From the NCBI RefSeq assembly GCF_009380135.2, contig NZ_WHUT02000011.1, forward strand, positions 1-64,000: DNA of 64,000 bases, given 5' to 3'. Shown here in pieces: positions 17,413-26,390 of this stretch; position 1 is the stretch's first letter; each line of letters begins with the position of its first letter. Source of the stretch: Fertoeibacter niger (GTDB lineage: Bacteria > Pseudomonadota > Alphaproteobacteria > Rhodobacterales > Rhodobacteraceae). The translations under genes and the position numbers were made by a program. A model generated the notes under the pieces. The model was given only the letters and a program-made list of their open reading frames with translations, made no database searches and had not been told where the DNA came from.

Positions 17413-18200
17413 GCGGCCACGCCTATCGCTTCGACCAAAGCGTCGGATGCGTCACGGCACAGCGCCGCATATTCGGGCGAGGTGCGAAAGATCATGTCGC
17501 GCGGATAGGGCGCGGGCACGGCCAGTTCGCGGATCACCCGGCCCGGGCGCGCGGCCATCACCACCACCCGGTCCGACAGGAACACCGATTCAAACACCGA
17601 ATGGGTCACGAAGATCACCGTGCAGCCGATCTTGGCCTTCAGCGCCAGAAGATCATTGTTCAGCTTTTGCCGCGTGATCTCGTCAAGTGCTGCAAAGGGT
17701 TCGTCCATCAGGATCAGCCGGGGGTTCGTGACCAGCGCGCGGGCAATGGACACGCGCATTTTCATGCCGCCCGACAATTCGCGCGGATAGGCGTTGTGGA
17801 AATTCTCCAGCCCCACAAGTGCCAGTGCCCCGGCGATCCGGTCACGGACCGAGGCAAAGCTTTGCCCCCGCAGGCGGAATGGCAGCCAGACATTCTGCGC
17901 CACCGTGGCCCAAGGCATCAGCGTGGGTTCCTGAAACACCACGCCCAGATCACCCGCCTGCACCGCGCCGTTCCACACGATCCGCCCCGCAGTGGGCGGC
18001 ATCAGACCCGAAATCAGCCGCAGCGCGGTGGATTTGCCGCAGCCCGACGGCCCCAGCAGCGAGATGAAATCACCCTCATGCACCGCGAGGTTCATCTTGC
18101 GCAACGCCACGACCGCGCCGTTGAACGACTTGTCCACGCCCTGCATCTCCAGCACCAGCGGGCGCTGGCCGGGGGGCAGGATGGGGCGGGGGTCGGTCAT
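17409..18200 (-). CDS. ABC transporter ATP-binding protein, SsuB/TauB type
   Basis: This 263-residue ATPase has Walker A GPSGCGKST, the Q-loop FQEPTLMPW, the ABC signature LSGGMKMR, Walker B LILMDEPFAALD and a switch histidine in VTHSVFE. LSGGMKMR in place of LSGGQ-x-Q is usual in this subfamily. It energises import through the adjacent permease. The gene begins 67 bases after the binding-protein gene and overlaps the permease gene, forming an operon with order binding protein, ATPase, permease, amidohydrolase, FAD oxidase. Confidence 0.95.
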   Translation of the reverse strand: MTDPRPILPPGQRPLVLEMQGVDKSFNGAVVALRKMNLAVHEGDFISLLGPSGCGKSTALRLISGLMPPTAGRIVWNGAVQAGDLGVVFQEPTLMPWATVAQNVWLPFRLRGQSFASVRDRIAGALALVGLENFHNAYPRELSGGMKMRVSIARALVTNPRLILMDEPFAALDEITRQKLNNDLLALKAKIGCTVIFVTHSVFESVFLSDRVVVMAARPGRVIRELAVPAPYPRDMIFRTSPEYAALCRDASDALVEAIGVAA

Positions 18201-18267
18201 CGGTGTTCTTTCGCAACTGGGCCGGGATCGCAGGATGGCCGGGGCGCGTGGCCCCGCGCCTTCCCTG

Positions 18268-19281
18268 TCAGGGTTTCAGATCCAGCCCCACACCTTTGCC
18301 GACAAAGGCGGTGGTGTAGGATGCCTTGTAGTCGATGGCCCCGTCAATCACCCCCGCCTCGACCATCTTGTCAAAGAAATCCTGCACCTTGGCATCGGTG
18401 ATCACGCCGATACCCATGGTTTCGGCATCGCCCGAATCCACGATGCCCGCCTCCAGCATCTTCTTGATGCCGAAGTCGATCTGCTCATCGGTCATGTCGG
18501 GGTTGTCGGCCTTGATCATCGCATTGGCGGCAGAGTTGTCGCCGTAGAGATAGTTATACCAGCCCTTGATCGACCCTTCGACGAAACATGTCACCTGTTC
18601 GGGCTTGGTCGCCACGGTATCGGCCATCGTCTCGATCAGGGTGGAATAGGTGGAATAGCCCGCATCGGCGATCAGCCAGACATCGGGCACAAAGCCGCCT
18701 TCCTTTTCCACCATCAGCGGTTCGGACGACAGATACCCTTGCATCCCCGAGTTTTCATCGGCGATGAACGGCGCCGCGTTGAACGTATAGGGCTGGCGCT
18801 GCTCCTCGGTGAATCCATAGGCCTTGATCATCCACTGGTAAAAGCTGGCATAGCCCGCGTCGCCGATCAGCAGGGTGGGCAGGTTCTTCAGATCCTCAAA
18901 CGACTGCGCCTTGCCCGGATGCGACAGGATCACCTGCGGTTCCTTCTGGAAACTGGCCCCGACGACCACCACCGGAATGCCCTCGGCCACGGCGCTGAAG
19001 GCCTCCAGCAGGTTGCCGCCCATGTTGTAGTCGATCCTGCCCGCCAGCATCAGCGCACGGTTGTTCACCTGCGGTCCGCCGGTCTGGATCGTCACATCCA
19101 GGCCGCAGGCGGCATAGGTGCCGTCGGCGACCGCCTGATAAAACCCGCCATGTTCAGCCTGCGCCAGCCAGTTCGTGCCAAACACGACCGGCACGTTCTG
19201 GGCAAAGACGGGGCTGGCAAGGGTGGTGGCGGCAAGGGCGAAGGTGGCAACGTGGCAGAGCAGGGCCTTGGGCAGCGGCAT
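18268..19281 (-). CDS. ABC transporter substrate-binding protein, NMT1/THI5-like
   Basis: This 337-residue periplasmic protein has a signal peptide of about 27 residues (MPLPKALLCHVATFALAATT then an ASPVFAQ cleavage region). The mature part starts NVPVVFGTNWLAQAEHGGFY, the pattern of NMT1/THI5-like binding proteins for pyrimidine precursors and similar small ligands. It has the G-G-N-L-L-E-A-F segment expected near the ligand site. GGAGG lies just upstream of ATG. It sits at the head of the operon. Pyrimidine-like or cyclic nitrogen ligands are plausible, because the next enzymes are a CodA-like hydrolase and a creatininase-like amidase. Confidence 0.88.
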   Translation of the reverse strand: MPLPKALLCHVATFALAATTLASPVFAQNVPVVFGTNWLAQAEHGGFYQAVADGTYAACGLDVTIQTGGPQVNNRALMLAGRIDYNMGGNLLEAFSAVAEGIPVVVVGASFQKEPQVILSHPGKAQSFEDLKNLPTLLIGDAGYASFYQWMIKAYGFTEEQRQPYTFNAAPFIADENSGMQGYLSSEPLMVEKEGGFVPDVWLIADAGYSTYSTLIETMADTVATKPEQVTCFVEGSIKGWYNYLYGDNSAANAMIKADNPDMTDEQIDFGIKKMLEAGIVDSGDAETMGIGVITDAKVQDFFDKMVEAGVIDGAIDYKASYTTAFVGKGVGLDLKP

Positions 19282-19499
19282 GGGGGGAACCTCCGGGTGG
19301 GAATGTTGATTCTTGTTGCCTCAAGCCTAGGACAGGGCCGCGGCGCGACGAGGGTCAGGCAGGGCAAAGCTGTGAAAATAGCGGCATCCGGGGCGCTATC
19401 CCGTGCAGAACCGCCCGGAACTGCCCGATTATTGGGCGACGGCCCTTGCCTTGTTCCGCGATGCTGACCAGCCTGCACCAGATGTCACAGGATGCCCCG

Positions 19500-19889
19500 A
19501 TGCGAATCCTTGCCCCCGCCCATATCCGCCCACCCTTCGCCCGCTATGCCCATGGGGTCGAGGTGCCGCCCGGCGCGCGTCTGGTCGTCACTTCGGGGCA
19601 GTTGGGCATCGCAGCGGATGATACGGTGCCAGAGGGCGCCGCTGCGCAGGCCGCGCTGTGCTTTGCCAATTGCGCGGCGATCCTGGCCGAGGCGGGGATG
19701 GGGCCGGCAGATGTGATCCGCATCAACGCCTTTGTCACCGACCGCAGCCATATGGCGGCCTATATGGCCGCGCGGGATCGGTGGCTTTCCGGTGTCACGC
19801 GCCTGCCGGCTTCAACGCTGGTGATCGTATCCGGCTTTACCCGGGCAGAGTTTCTGGTGGAAGTCGAGGTGACGGCGGCTGCGGTCTGA
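19500..19889 (+). CDS. RidA family protein
   Basis: This 129-residue protein has the YjgF/YER057c/UK114 fold. It shows VVTSGQLGIAADDT in the N-terminal half, then AGMGPADVIRINAFVTDRSHM, and VEVEVTAAAV at the end. RidA proteins hydrolyse reactive enamine/imine intermediates or act as deaminases on small substrates. ATG 19500 is preferred because AGGA lies about 7 bases upstream; an earlier ATG at 19481 is possible. It is divergent from the ABC operon with a 218-base gap that must hold both promoters. RidA-like proteins often accompany pyrimidine or amide catabolism, so a link to the adjacent cluster is reasonable inference. Confidence 0.85.
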   Translation: MRILAPAHIRPPFARYAHGVEVPPGARLVVTSGQLGIAADDTVPEGAAAQAALCFANCAAILAEAGMGPADVIRINAFVTDRSHMAAYMAARDRWLSGVTRLPASTLVIVSGFTRAEFLVEVEVTAAAV

Positions 19890-19980
19890 TACAAAAAAAC
19901 CTGCGGCAATATTGATTTAGCCAGACATCTTGTAAGAAATCCGCCAGATGTTTGACCGAACCCGGCCCCTTTGCCACGCG

Positions 19981-21033
19981 TCAATAGCCCGTCATCTCCA
20001 GATACCCCCGCCCAGCATGTGTGCCGCTGATGGTGATCGGGCCTTCCCAATAGGGCACCAGCGTATCCATCCAGGCCTGTTCGTTCAGCGGCGTAGTGGT
20101 CACATCCAGCCCCATGGCGGGCAGTTCCACCCGCCATACCACCGGCACGTCGCGCCCGGCCACAGGCACCTCGCGCAGCGGCGTCACCCTCAGCGCGCCC
20201 GGTGGCATGGGGCGTGGCGTGCCATCGGCGGCGATCCATGTGGCGCTGGTATACCCCTCGCCCGTATCACGCAGGCGAAAGCCCATCAGCCGCGCGCCAT
20301 CGTCGAACATCAGGCTGAACCAATCCCACCCGGTCTGATCCGCCGCCAGCGGCTGTGACGACCATTCCCTGTCCAGCCAGGCCTTGCCCGTGACCGGGAT
20401 CACCCGGCCCTGATCGGTGATGCTGCCCGTCACCTGATAGAACGGCTGCGAATAGTAGTAACTCGCCTGTCCCGCCGCCGATTTCACCGAATAGCCCTGA
20501 TCACCCTGCGCCACCAAGGGCCCGGTCGCCTGCAAGGCCAGATCATAGGCGAAATCCGTGCCCGAGGCCGTCACCTGGATGGCATCCAGCGCATCGGCAC
20601 CACCTGCCGCGCGGCTGACCATCTGCCAGTTGTCAATCCATGCCTCAAACGGTGCGGCTACCACGCCCGCCTGCCCGATGCCGCCGCGCCCCAGGCGTTC
20701 GGCAACATGATGCGCGTCGGGCGTGGTAAGCGCCGCATGGCCAAGCCACAGTTGCGGGCTTTCCCAGCCGGTGCCCGCCTCGGGCGCCAGGGCCGAGCGG
20801 AACAGCGTCCATTGCGCGCCATAGTCGGTGCCATCCGGGCCGGTCAGCGTGGCGGTCAGATACCACCATTCGATGCGGTATTCAGGATGCGCACCGTGGT
20901 CTTGCGGAAAGGCAAGGGGCTGGCCGGGCTGCGGCACGGCAAACCCCTGGGCATCGGCTCCAAGGCCCGCAAAGCCCTGCGCCCCCGCAGGCGCGGCCAA
21001 CAGCACAGCCGCCAGAAATGCCTTAACGTTCAT
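19981..21033 (-). CDS. Lipocalin-like secreted protein, AttH/CrtC-type
   Basis: This 350-residue protein has a short signal peptide (MNVKAFLAAVLLAAPAGAQG) and the AttH/carotenoid 1,2-hydratase-like motif PEYRIEWWYLTATL at about residues 48-61, followed by TDYGAQWTLFR, WLGHAALT and the C-terminal WMDTLVPYWEGPI. In this family two lipocalin-like barrels bind a hydrophobic molecule. It is coupled to an FtsX-like permease and an ATPase, matching the AttEFGH gene set. ATG 21033 lies 11 bases inside the end of the permease gene. It is probably not carotenogenic, because there are no crt genes near it. Confidence 0.82.
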   Translation of the reverse strand: MNVKAFLAAVLLAAPAGAQGFAGLGADAQGFAVPQPGQPLAFPQDHGAHPEYRIEWWYLTATLTGPDGTDYGAQWTLFRSALAPEAGTGWESPQLWLGHAALTTPDAHHVAERLGRGGIGQAGVVAAPFEAWIDNWQMVSRAAGGADALDAIQVTASGTDFAYDLALQATGPLVAQGDQGYSVKSAAGQASYYYSQPFYQVTGSITDQGRVIPVTGKAWLDREWSSQPLAADQTGWDWFSLMFDDGARLMGFRLRDTGEGYTSATWIAADGTPRPMPPGALRVTPLREVPVAGRDVPVVWRVELPAMGLDVTTTPLNEQAWMDTLVPYWEGPITISGTHAGRGYLEMTGY

Positions 21034-23410
21034 GGGCAAACACCCGCAGCAGATCACCGGGCGACAGAAGCGCCAGACGGCGCACCGGCACTGCCGCCGC
21101 CACCCCCGCTGCCAGCAGGGCCAGCCCCCCCAGACGCAGCCAGTCACCCGGAAACACATACATCGGCAGCCGCCAGCCAAAGGCCGCCACATTCACCACC
21201 GCCAGCAGCACCCAGGCCAGCGCCAGCCCCAGCGGCAGCGCCGCCAGCATCACCACCGCCGCCAGCAGCAGCGTGCGCAGCAGGTCCAGCCCCGCCAGCC
21301 GCGCCTTGGTCAGCCCCATTGCCCATACCGGGGCCAGCTGCGGCAGGCGCATGGCCGACAGCGTCATCAGGCTGGCAAACATCGCCAGCCCCGCAACCCC
21401 CAGCGTCAATACGTTCAGTGCCGCCGTCACGGCAAAGGTCCGCTCGAAAATCTGCAGCGAAAACGCCTTTATCGCCGCCTGATCGGCCAGATTTTCCGGC
21501 GGCAGGTCAAAGGCCGCGCGCATTTCTTCCGCCAGCGCCGCCGCCCTGTCGGGGGCCACGCGGATCGCATAGCGCAGGCGCGGTGTTGCGGGAAACAGCG
21601 CCAGCAGCCGGTCGGTGGACAGGATCACCTGCGCCACCGGGTTGCCATAGTCGGAATAGACCCCCGCCACCGGCAGCGCCCCCCCGCCCGGCAGGGCCAC
21701 GGCATCACCGAGGCCCAGCCCCTCGCGACGCGCCAGTTGCTCGTTCACCAGCAGCGCCTGCCCTGACGCCATCCGGTCCCACACATCCGGCGCAGCTTGC
21801 AGCAGGGGCCAGTTGTCGCGGTAGGTGGCATGATCGGCCATGCCATAGATCTCGGCAGGCTGGCCGCGAATGTCAGCCTCGGCGTTGAAGATCGGCAGCA
21901 CGGCATCGGCGCGCGTTTCAAGCCAGACCAGCATCTGCGCGGCCTCGTCCTCGGTCCGCGCGGTCAGGTAAAGCTCCGACGCCAGCCGCTGATCCAGCCA
22001 TCCGGTAAAGGTCAGCCGAAAGCTGGACACCATCGTGCCCACCCCCACATTCGCCGCCAGCGCCAGCAAAAGCGCCATCAGGCTCAACGACAGGCCGGGC
22101 AGTTGCTGGCGGGTATCGGCCCAGAACCATTGCGCCAGCACCCCCCGGGCCATCCGCTGCCCCAGCGCCATCAGCCCTGACAGTGCCGCAGGCAGCAGCA
22201 GCGCCGCGCCCAGCAACAGCCCCGCCAGCGCGCCAAAACCCGCCCACAGGCCCTGCCCCGCGCCGATAAGCCCGCCTGCCCCCGCCAGCAGCCCCAGCGC
22301 CACCCCGGTCTGCCAGCGCAGCGCGCGTTCTGACGCACGCGCCCAGGCGCGCGGCTGCGCCGGGGCCAAGAGCGGCAGATGCCAGACGCGCCACAGGCTT
22401 TGCGCGGCAGAAACCAGCGTGCCCGCCACCGCAATGCCCAAGCCCGTCGCCCACCAGCCCGGCCGCAGGGCCAGCGTGCCCGGCACCTCGGCGCCGTAAA
22501 GTCCGCTCAGCGTGGCGGCCACATCGGGCAGCAGCGCCGCCGCCACCCCATAGCCCATGGCCACCCCCGCCACACCGGCCACCAGCGCCAGCAACAGCAG
22601 TTCGGCCAGCAAAAGCCCGGTCAGCATCGCCGCCGACAGCCCCAGCGCGCGCAGGGTGCGGAACACCGGGCGGCGCTGTTCAAACGCAAGGCCAATGGCC
22701 GAATGCACGATGAACAACCCTACGGCAAAGGCCAGAAACCCGAAGGCCGTCAGGTTCAAATGGAAACTGTCGGTCAGCCGGGCCAGATCGGATGCGCCCT
22801 CGGGTTGGCGCAGGGTCAGGCCCGGGGGCAGATCGCGCAACGGCGCATCGGGCCAGACCAGCATATGTGAAATCTCGCCCGGCCGGTCCAGCAGCCGCTG
22901 CGCCTGCCCGATGTCCACCAGCGCCGTGCCGGGTGGCAGGCTGTCGGCCACGCGCAAAGGCGGCAGACCGGCCTCGGCAAGCCCTGCGGCTGTTTCAGCG
23001 GACACATACATCACCCCCGGCGCGGTGATGAAAGGCAGCAGCCCGTCGCCCTGCCCGAATTCCACTTGCTGCGCGGCGGGCGGCAGGGTCAGCGGGTCAA
23101 TGCCGATCAGCCGAAGGCTGCTGCCCGGCACCGCCAGCCGCCCCTCCAGCACCGGTGAGATCAGCCAGCCCGCGCGCCGCAGCGCCACATAGGCATCTTG
23201 CGCCACAGGCCCGTCGCCCACGATGCGCGCCAGCCCGTCCTGCCCCAGCACCGAAGCCGCGCGGTCATAACTTGCCCGCGCCTCGGCGTTGATCGCCTGC
23301 ACGCCCGACCACAGCGCCGTGGCCAGCGACAGGCCCAGCAGCAGCATCGCCAGTTGCATCGGCCTGCGCCACCAGTGCGACAGCAGCGCGGAAAGGCCCG
23401 CCGCGATCAT
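21023..23410 (-). CDS. FtsX-like ABC transporter permease, AttFG-type
   Basis: This 795-residue inner-membrane protein has a single N-terminal helix, then two clusters of membrane segments (about residues 210-430 and 660-790) separated by a large periplasmic domain (about 430-650). That is the duplicated FtsX layout of MacB/LolE-type exporters. The stretch ALWSGVQAINAEARASYD at residues 32-49 is typical of this permease subfamily. It works with the ATPase encoded directly upstream (ATGA overlap at 23407-23410) and probably passes a lipid or lipoprotein-like cargo to the secreted lipocalin-like protein. Cargo is unknown. Confidence 0.88.
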   Translation of the reverse strand: MIAAGLSALLSHWWRRPMQLAMLLLGLSLATALWSGVQAINAEARASYDRAASVLGQDGLARIVGDGPVAQDAYVALRRAGWLISPVLEGRLAVPGSSLRLIGIDPLTLPPAAQQVEFGQGDGLLPFITAPGVMYVSAETAAGLAEAGLPPLRVADSLPPGTALVDIGQAQRLLDRPGEISHMLVWPDAPLRDLPPGLTLRQPEGASDLARLTDSFHLNLTAFGFLAFAVGLFIVHSAIGLAFEQRRPVFRTLRALGLSAAMLTGLLLAELLLLALVAGVAGVAMGYGVAAALLPDVAATLSGLYGAEVPGTLALRPGWWATGLGIAVAGTLVSAAQSLWRVWHLPLLAPAQPRAWARASERALRWQTGVALGLLAGAGGLIGAGQGLWAGFGALAGLLLGAALLLPAALSGLMALGQRMARGVLAQWFWADTRQQLPGLSLSLMALLLALAANVGVGTMVSSFRLTFTGWLDQRLASELYLTARTEDEAAQMLVWLETRADAVLPIFNAEADIRGQPAEIYGMADHATYRDNWPLLQAAPDVWDRMASGQALLVNEQLARREGLGLGDAVALPGGGALPVAGVYSDYGNPVAQVILSTDRLLALFPATPRLRYAIRVAPDRAAALAEEMRAAFDLPPENLADQAAIKAFSLQIFERTFAVTAALNVLTLGVAGLAMFASLMTLSAMRLPQLAPVWAMGLTKARLAGLDLLRTLLLAAVVMLAALPLGLALAWVLLAVVNVAAFGWRLPMYVFPGDWLRLGGLALLAAGVAAAVPVRRLALLSPGDLLRVFAHER

Positions 23411-24066
23411 CCTGCGACCCGCCCGTGGCTCAGATGCAGCCTTGCATCCAGACGCGCCGCCAGCCGCGCCGAGTGCGTGACCATCAGCAGCCCCGCCCCG
23501 GTCTGCGCCACCAGCCGCAGCAAAAGCGCCATCACCGCATCGCCCGTCGCCTCGTCCAGGTTGCCCGTGGGTTCATCCGCCAGCACCAGACGGGGTTTTG
23601 CCGCCAGCGTGCGCCCGATCGCCACGCGCTGTTGCTGGCCGCCCGACAATTGCTCGGGGTAGCGGGCCAGCAGCCCCTCCAGCCCCAGCGCCCCTGCAAG
23701 TTCCGCCATCCAAGCCGCATCAAACCGACCCGCAAGCCGCGCCTGAAAGGCAAGGTTCGCCGCCACATCCAGCGAAGGGATCAGGTTGAACTGCTGAAAC
23801 ACCAGCCCCACCGTGCCCCGCCGCAGCGCCGCGCGCGCCGCATCACCCGCTTGCGCAATATCCTGCTCGGCCAGCAAGATCTGTCCCGCATCAACCGAAT
23901 CCAGCCCCGCCACCAGATGCAACAATGTGCTTTTGCCCGACCCGGATTCGCCCGTCAGCGCCAGGGAGCGCCCGGCGTCCAGCACCATGTCGATGCCATG
24001 CAGCACCTTCAGCGGCCCCTCGGACGTGGGGTAGGATTTTTCAACGCCGGTCAGGGTCAGCAGCAT
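23407..24066 (-). CDS. ABC transporter ATP-binding protein, LolD/AttE/MacB type
   Basis: This 219-residue ATPase has Walker A GESGSGKST, the Q-loop FQQFNLIPSL, the signature LSGGQQQRVAIGRTL, Walker B LVLADEPTGNLDEATG and the switch region VTHSARLA. The F-Q-Q-F-N-L-I-P and D-E-P-T-G-N-L-D motifs place it in the LolD/MacB/AttE group. ATG 24066 was chosen because AGAGG lies about 6 bases upstream; the longer frame to 24105 has no ribosome-binding site. It is the first gene of the three-gene export operon. Confidence 0.92.
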   Translation of the reverse strand: MLLTLTGVEKSYPTSEGPLKVLHGIDMVLDAGRSLALTGESGSGKSTLLHLVAGLDSVDAGQILLAEQDIAQAGDAARAALRRGTVGLVFQQFNLIPSLDVAANLAFQARLAGRFDAAWMAELAGALGLEGLLARYPEQLSGGQQQRVAIGRTLAAKPRLVLADEPTGNLDEATGDAVMALLLRLVAQTGAGLLMVTHSARLAARLDARLHLSHGRVAG

Positions 24067-24135
24067 GGGCACCTCTTTGACCCGATAGCTAGCACGCGGG
24101 GCCACGGGTGAAAGCCCCTGCGGCCCCCTGCCCCA

Positions 24136-24978
24136 TTACACGCCGATATTGTCGATCAGCCGCACGCCATCCAGTTCCGCCGCCGCCAGCAGGCGCGCGG
24201 GCTGGTCCAGCCGCTCCAGCGGCTCCAGCAGGGCGGCGCTGCGCAATTCGATGTAATCGACCGCCGAAAAGCCCGCCGCCAGCACCTCGACCACCGCGCC
24301 CTGCAAGGCCGCAGCCACCGGCACCCCGCCACGCAAAGCCTCGGCCGCGCACTGCATCGCCGCGTGCAGCGCGGGGGCCTGCGCCCGCGCCACCGATGAC
24401 AGCCGCACATTGCGCGAGCTCATCGCCAGACCGTCAGCCTCGCGGACCGTTTCGCAGCCCATGATCTCGATGGGGATGTTCAGATCACGCACCAGACGGC
24501 GCACCACCTGCAATTGCTGCCAGTCTTTCTCGCCAAAATAGGCGCGGTCAGCCTCTGTCATGCCGAAAAGCTTGGCCACCACCGTGGCCACCCCGTCAAA
24601 ATGCCCGGGCCTGTGCGCGCCCTCCAGCGGGGCCGACACGCCCGAAACGCTGACCGTGCTGGCAAAACCGGGCGGATACACCTCGTCCGGCGGCGGGGCA
24701 AAGATCACATCCACCGCCACAGTGGCCAGCAAGGCCGCGTCAGCAGCCTCGGTGCGCGGATATTTCGCCAGATCGCCGGGGTTGTTGAACTGTTTGGGGT
24801 TCACGAAAATCGTCACGATCACCCGGTCGCAGCCCGATTTGGCCGCACGGGCAAGGCTCAGATGCCCGGCATGCAGCGCGCCCATCGTGGGCACCACGCC
24901 GATGGTCTGGCCCCCCGCGCGCCATGACCGCACCACCGTGCGCAGATCGGCGAGTGAGCGCAGGATGACCGGAGTCAC
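24136..24978 (-). CDS. panC: Pantothenate synthetase
   Basis: This 280-residue enzyme joins pantoate and beta-alanine with ATP. The N-terminal [13 protein letters not shown] carries the nucleotidyltransferase HxGH motif, followed by [32 protein letters not shown] and MSSRNVRLS, all classical PanC motifs. It is full length. Its ATG overlaps the stop of panB by four bases, giving a panB-panC operon for coenzyme A synthesis. Confidence 0.97.
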   Translation of the reverse strand: MTPVILRSLADLRTVVRSWRAGGQTIGVVPTMGALHAGHLSLARAAKSGCDRVIVTIFVNPKQFNNPGDLAKYPRTEAADAALLATVAVDVIFAPPPDEVYPPGFASTVSVSGVSAPLEGAHRPGHFDGVATVVAKLFGMTEADRAYFGEKDWQQLQVVRRLVRDLNIPIEIMGCETVREADGLAMSSRNVRLSSVARAQAPALHAAMQCAAEALRGGVPVAAALQGAVVEVLAAGFSAVDYIELRSAALLEPLERLDQPARLLAAAELDGVRLIDNIGV

Positions 24979-25808
24979 TTTGCCGCCTTGGGCAGCGTAT
25001 CGGGAAACACATGCTCCGGCCCCGGAAAGCGGCGGGCGCGCACATCGGCGGCATAGGCGGCAATCGCCTGATCCGCGGCGTGGCCCAACTCGCCATAGCG
25101 TTTCACGAATTTGGGTCGGAAATCGGTGAACAGGCCCAGCATGTCATCGACCACCAGTATCTGCCCGTCACAATCCACCGAGGCCCCGATGCCGATGGTG
25201 GGAATGGCGATGTCAGCGGTGATGCGCCGCGCCAGACCGTCGGGCACCTTTTCCAGCACCACCGAGAATGCGCCCGCTGCCGCCACCGCCTGCGCATCCA
25301 GCGCCACGCGGGCCGCATCCGCATCACGCCCCTGCACCTTGTAGCCGCCAAGCGTGTTCACCGCCTGCGGGGTCAGCCCCACATGGGCCATCACCGGCAC
25401 GCCGCGCGCCACCAGAAAGGCGATGGTTTCGGCCATGTGCTGCCCGCCTTCCAGCTTTACCGCCGCGGCCCCGGTTTCACCCAGCACGCGCGATGCGTTG
25501 CGAAAGGCCTGCGCCGGGCTTTCCTCATAGCTGCCGAAGGGCATGTCGATGACCAGCATCGCCTTTGAAATGCCCCGCGCCACCGCGCGCCCGTGCAAAA
25601 TCATCATCTCCAGCGTCACGCCAAGGGTGGATGGCAAGCCATGCAGCACCATGCCCAGACTGTCGCCCACCAGTGCGATGTCGCAATGCGCATCGACCAG
25701 ACGGGCCACGGGTGTGGTATAGGCGGTCAGGCAGACCAGCGGCTCGCCCCCCTTGCGCGCCAGTATGTCGGCGGGCAGCACGGGGCGGACGGGGGTGTTG
25801 GCGCTCAT
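24975..25808 (-). CDS. panB: 3-methyl-2-oxobutanoate hydroxymethyltransferase
   Basis: This 277-residue enzyme makes ketopantoate from 2-oxoisovalerate and methylene-tetrahydrofolate. Motifs are [24 protein letters not shown] (metal-binding aspartate), [11 protein letters not shown] and KLEGG, then GHVGLTPQ-like [21 protein letters not shown] glutamate in VLEKVP is the expected catalytic base. It is full length and directly coupled to panC. Confidence 0.97.
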   Translation of the reverse strand: MSANTPVRPVLPADILARKGGEPLVCLTAYTTPVARLVDAHCDIALVGDSLGMVLHGLPSTLGVTLEMMILHGRAVARGISKAMLVIDMPFGSYEESPAQAFRNASRVLGETGAAAVKLEGGQHMAETIAFLVARGVPVMAHVGLTPQAVNTLGGYKVQGRDADAARVALDAQAVAAAGAFSVVLEKVPDGLARRITADIAIPTIGIGASVDCDGQILVVDDMLGLFTDFRPKFVKRYGELGHAADQAIAAYAADVRARRFPGPEHVFPDTLPKAAK

Positions 25809-25976
25809 CGCTCTTGCTCTCCCTCAAGAGGGTCGGATGGGGCGCTGTATATCCGCCGGGGCAATGCTGCACCAGCAGAAATGCCGGATGGGGCCGGGCT
25901 GGCACCACAGACTCATTGACCGCATGCCCCTTGCGCGAAACAAAGACCCATCAACTTTTTCAGCAGGACCAGCCCG

Positions 25977-26315
25977 ATGACCCTGATCGCCCGCCTGAAC
26001 CGCGACGACATTAGTCCGGAAACCGAACGCCCCGACCCTGCCAAGGTCGTGCATGGCGACCCGGAGCACACCACCTGGAATCTGGAGGATCGTGACGGGC
26101 TTTATTGCGGCATGTGGCAATCCACGCCGGGCGCGTGGCGGGTGGATTATGCCGAATGGGAATATGTCTATATCCATTCCGGCCATTCGGTGCTGACCGC
26201 CGAGGACGGCACCCAGACCGTGCTGCGCGCCGGTGACAGCTATGTCATCCGCCCCGGCTACAAGGGCGTATGGGAGGTGATCGAGACGACGCTGAAGGAT
26301 TACGTCATCCTCTAG
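25977..26315 (+). CDS. Small cupin domain protein
   Basis: This 112-residue single-domain cupin resembles the Cupin_3 group. The segments GMWQSTPGAWRVDYAEWEYV, HSGHSVLTAEDG and RAGDSYVIRPGYKGVWEV form the two conserved cupin motifs. Typical metal histidines are only partly present, so binding rather than catalysis is possible. ATG 25977 is preceded by AGGA. It stands alone between panB and the transpeptidase genes. The specific ligand is unknown. Confidence 0.8.
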   Translation: MTLIARLNRDDISPETERPDPAKVVHGDPEHTTWNLEDRDGLYCGMWQSTPGAWRVDYAEWEYVYIHSGHSVLTAEDGTQTVLRAGDSYVIRPGYKGVWEVIETTLKDYVIL

Positions 26316-26390
26316 CGCGCTTTGCCTTGCCCCGCCCTGCTGGCTTTGCGCCAAGGGCGGGGAAAAGACTGTGGGGCGCCTGCGCGGCTG

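Noticed and set aside
19895-19960. tRNA or terminator after RidA
   Set aside because: No cloverleaf can be folded, and the only stem has eight matched bases with a 15-base loop and no T-run.
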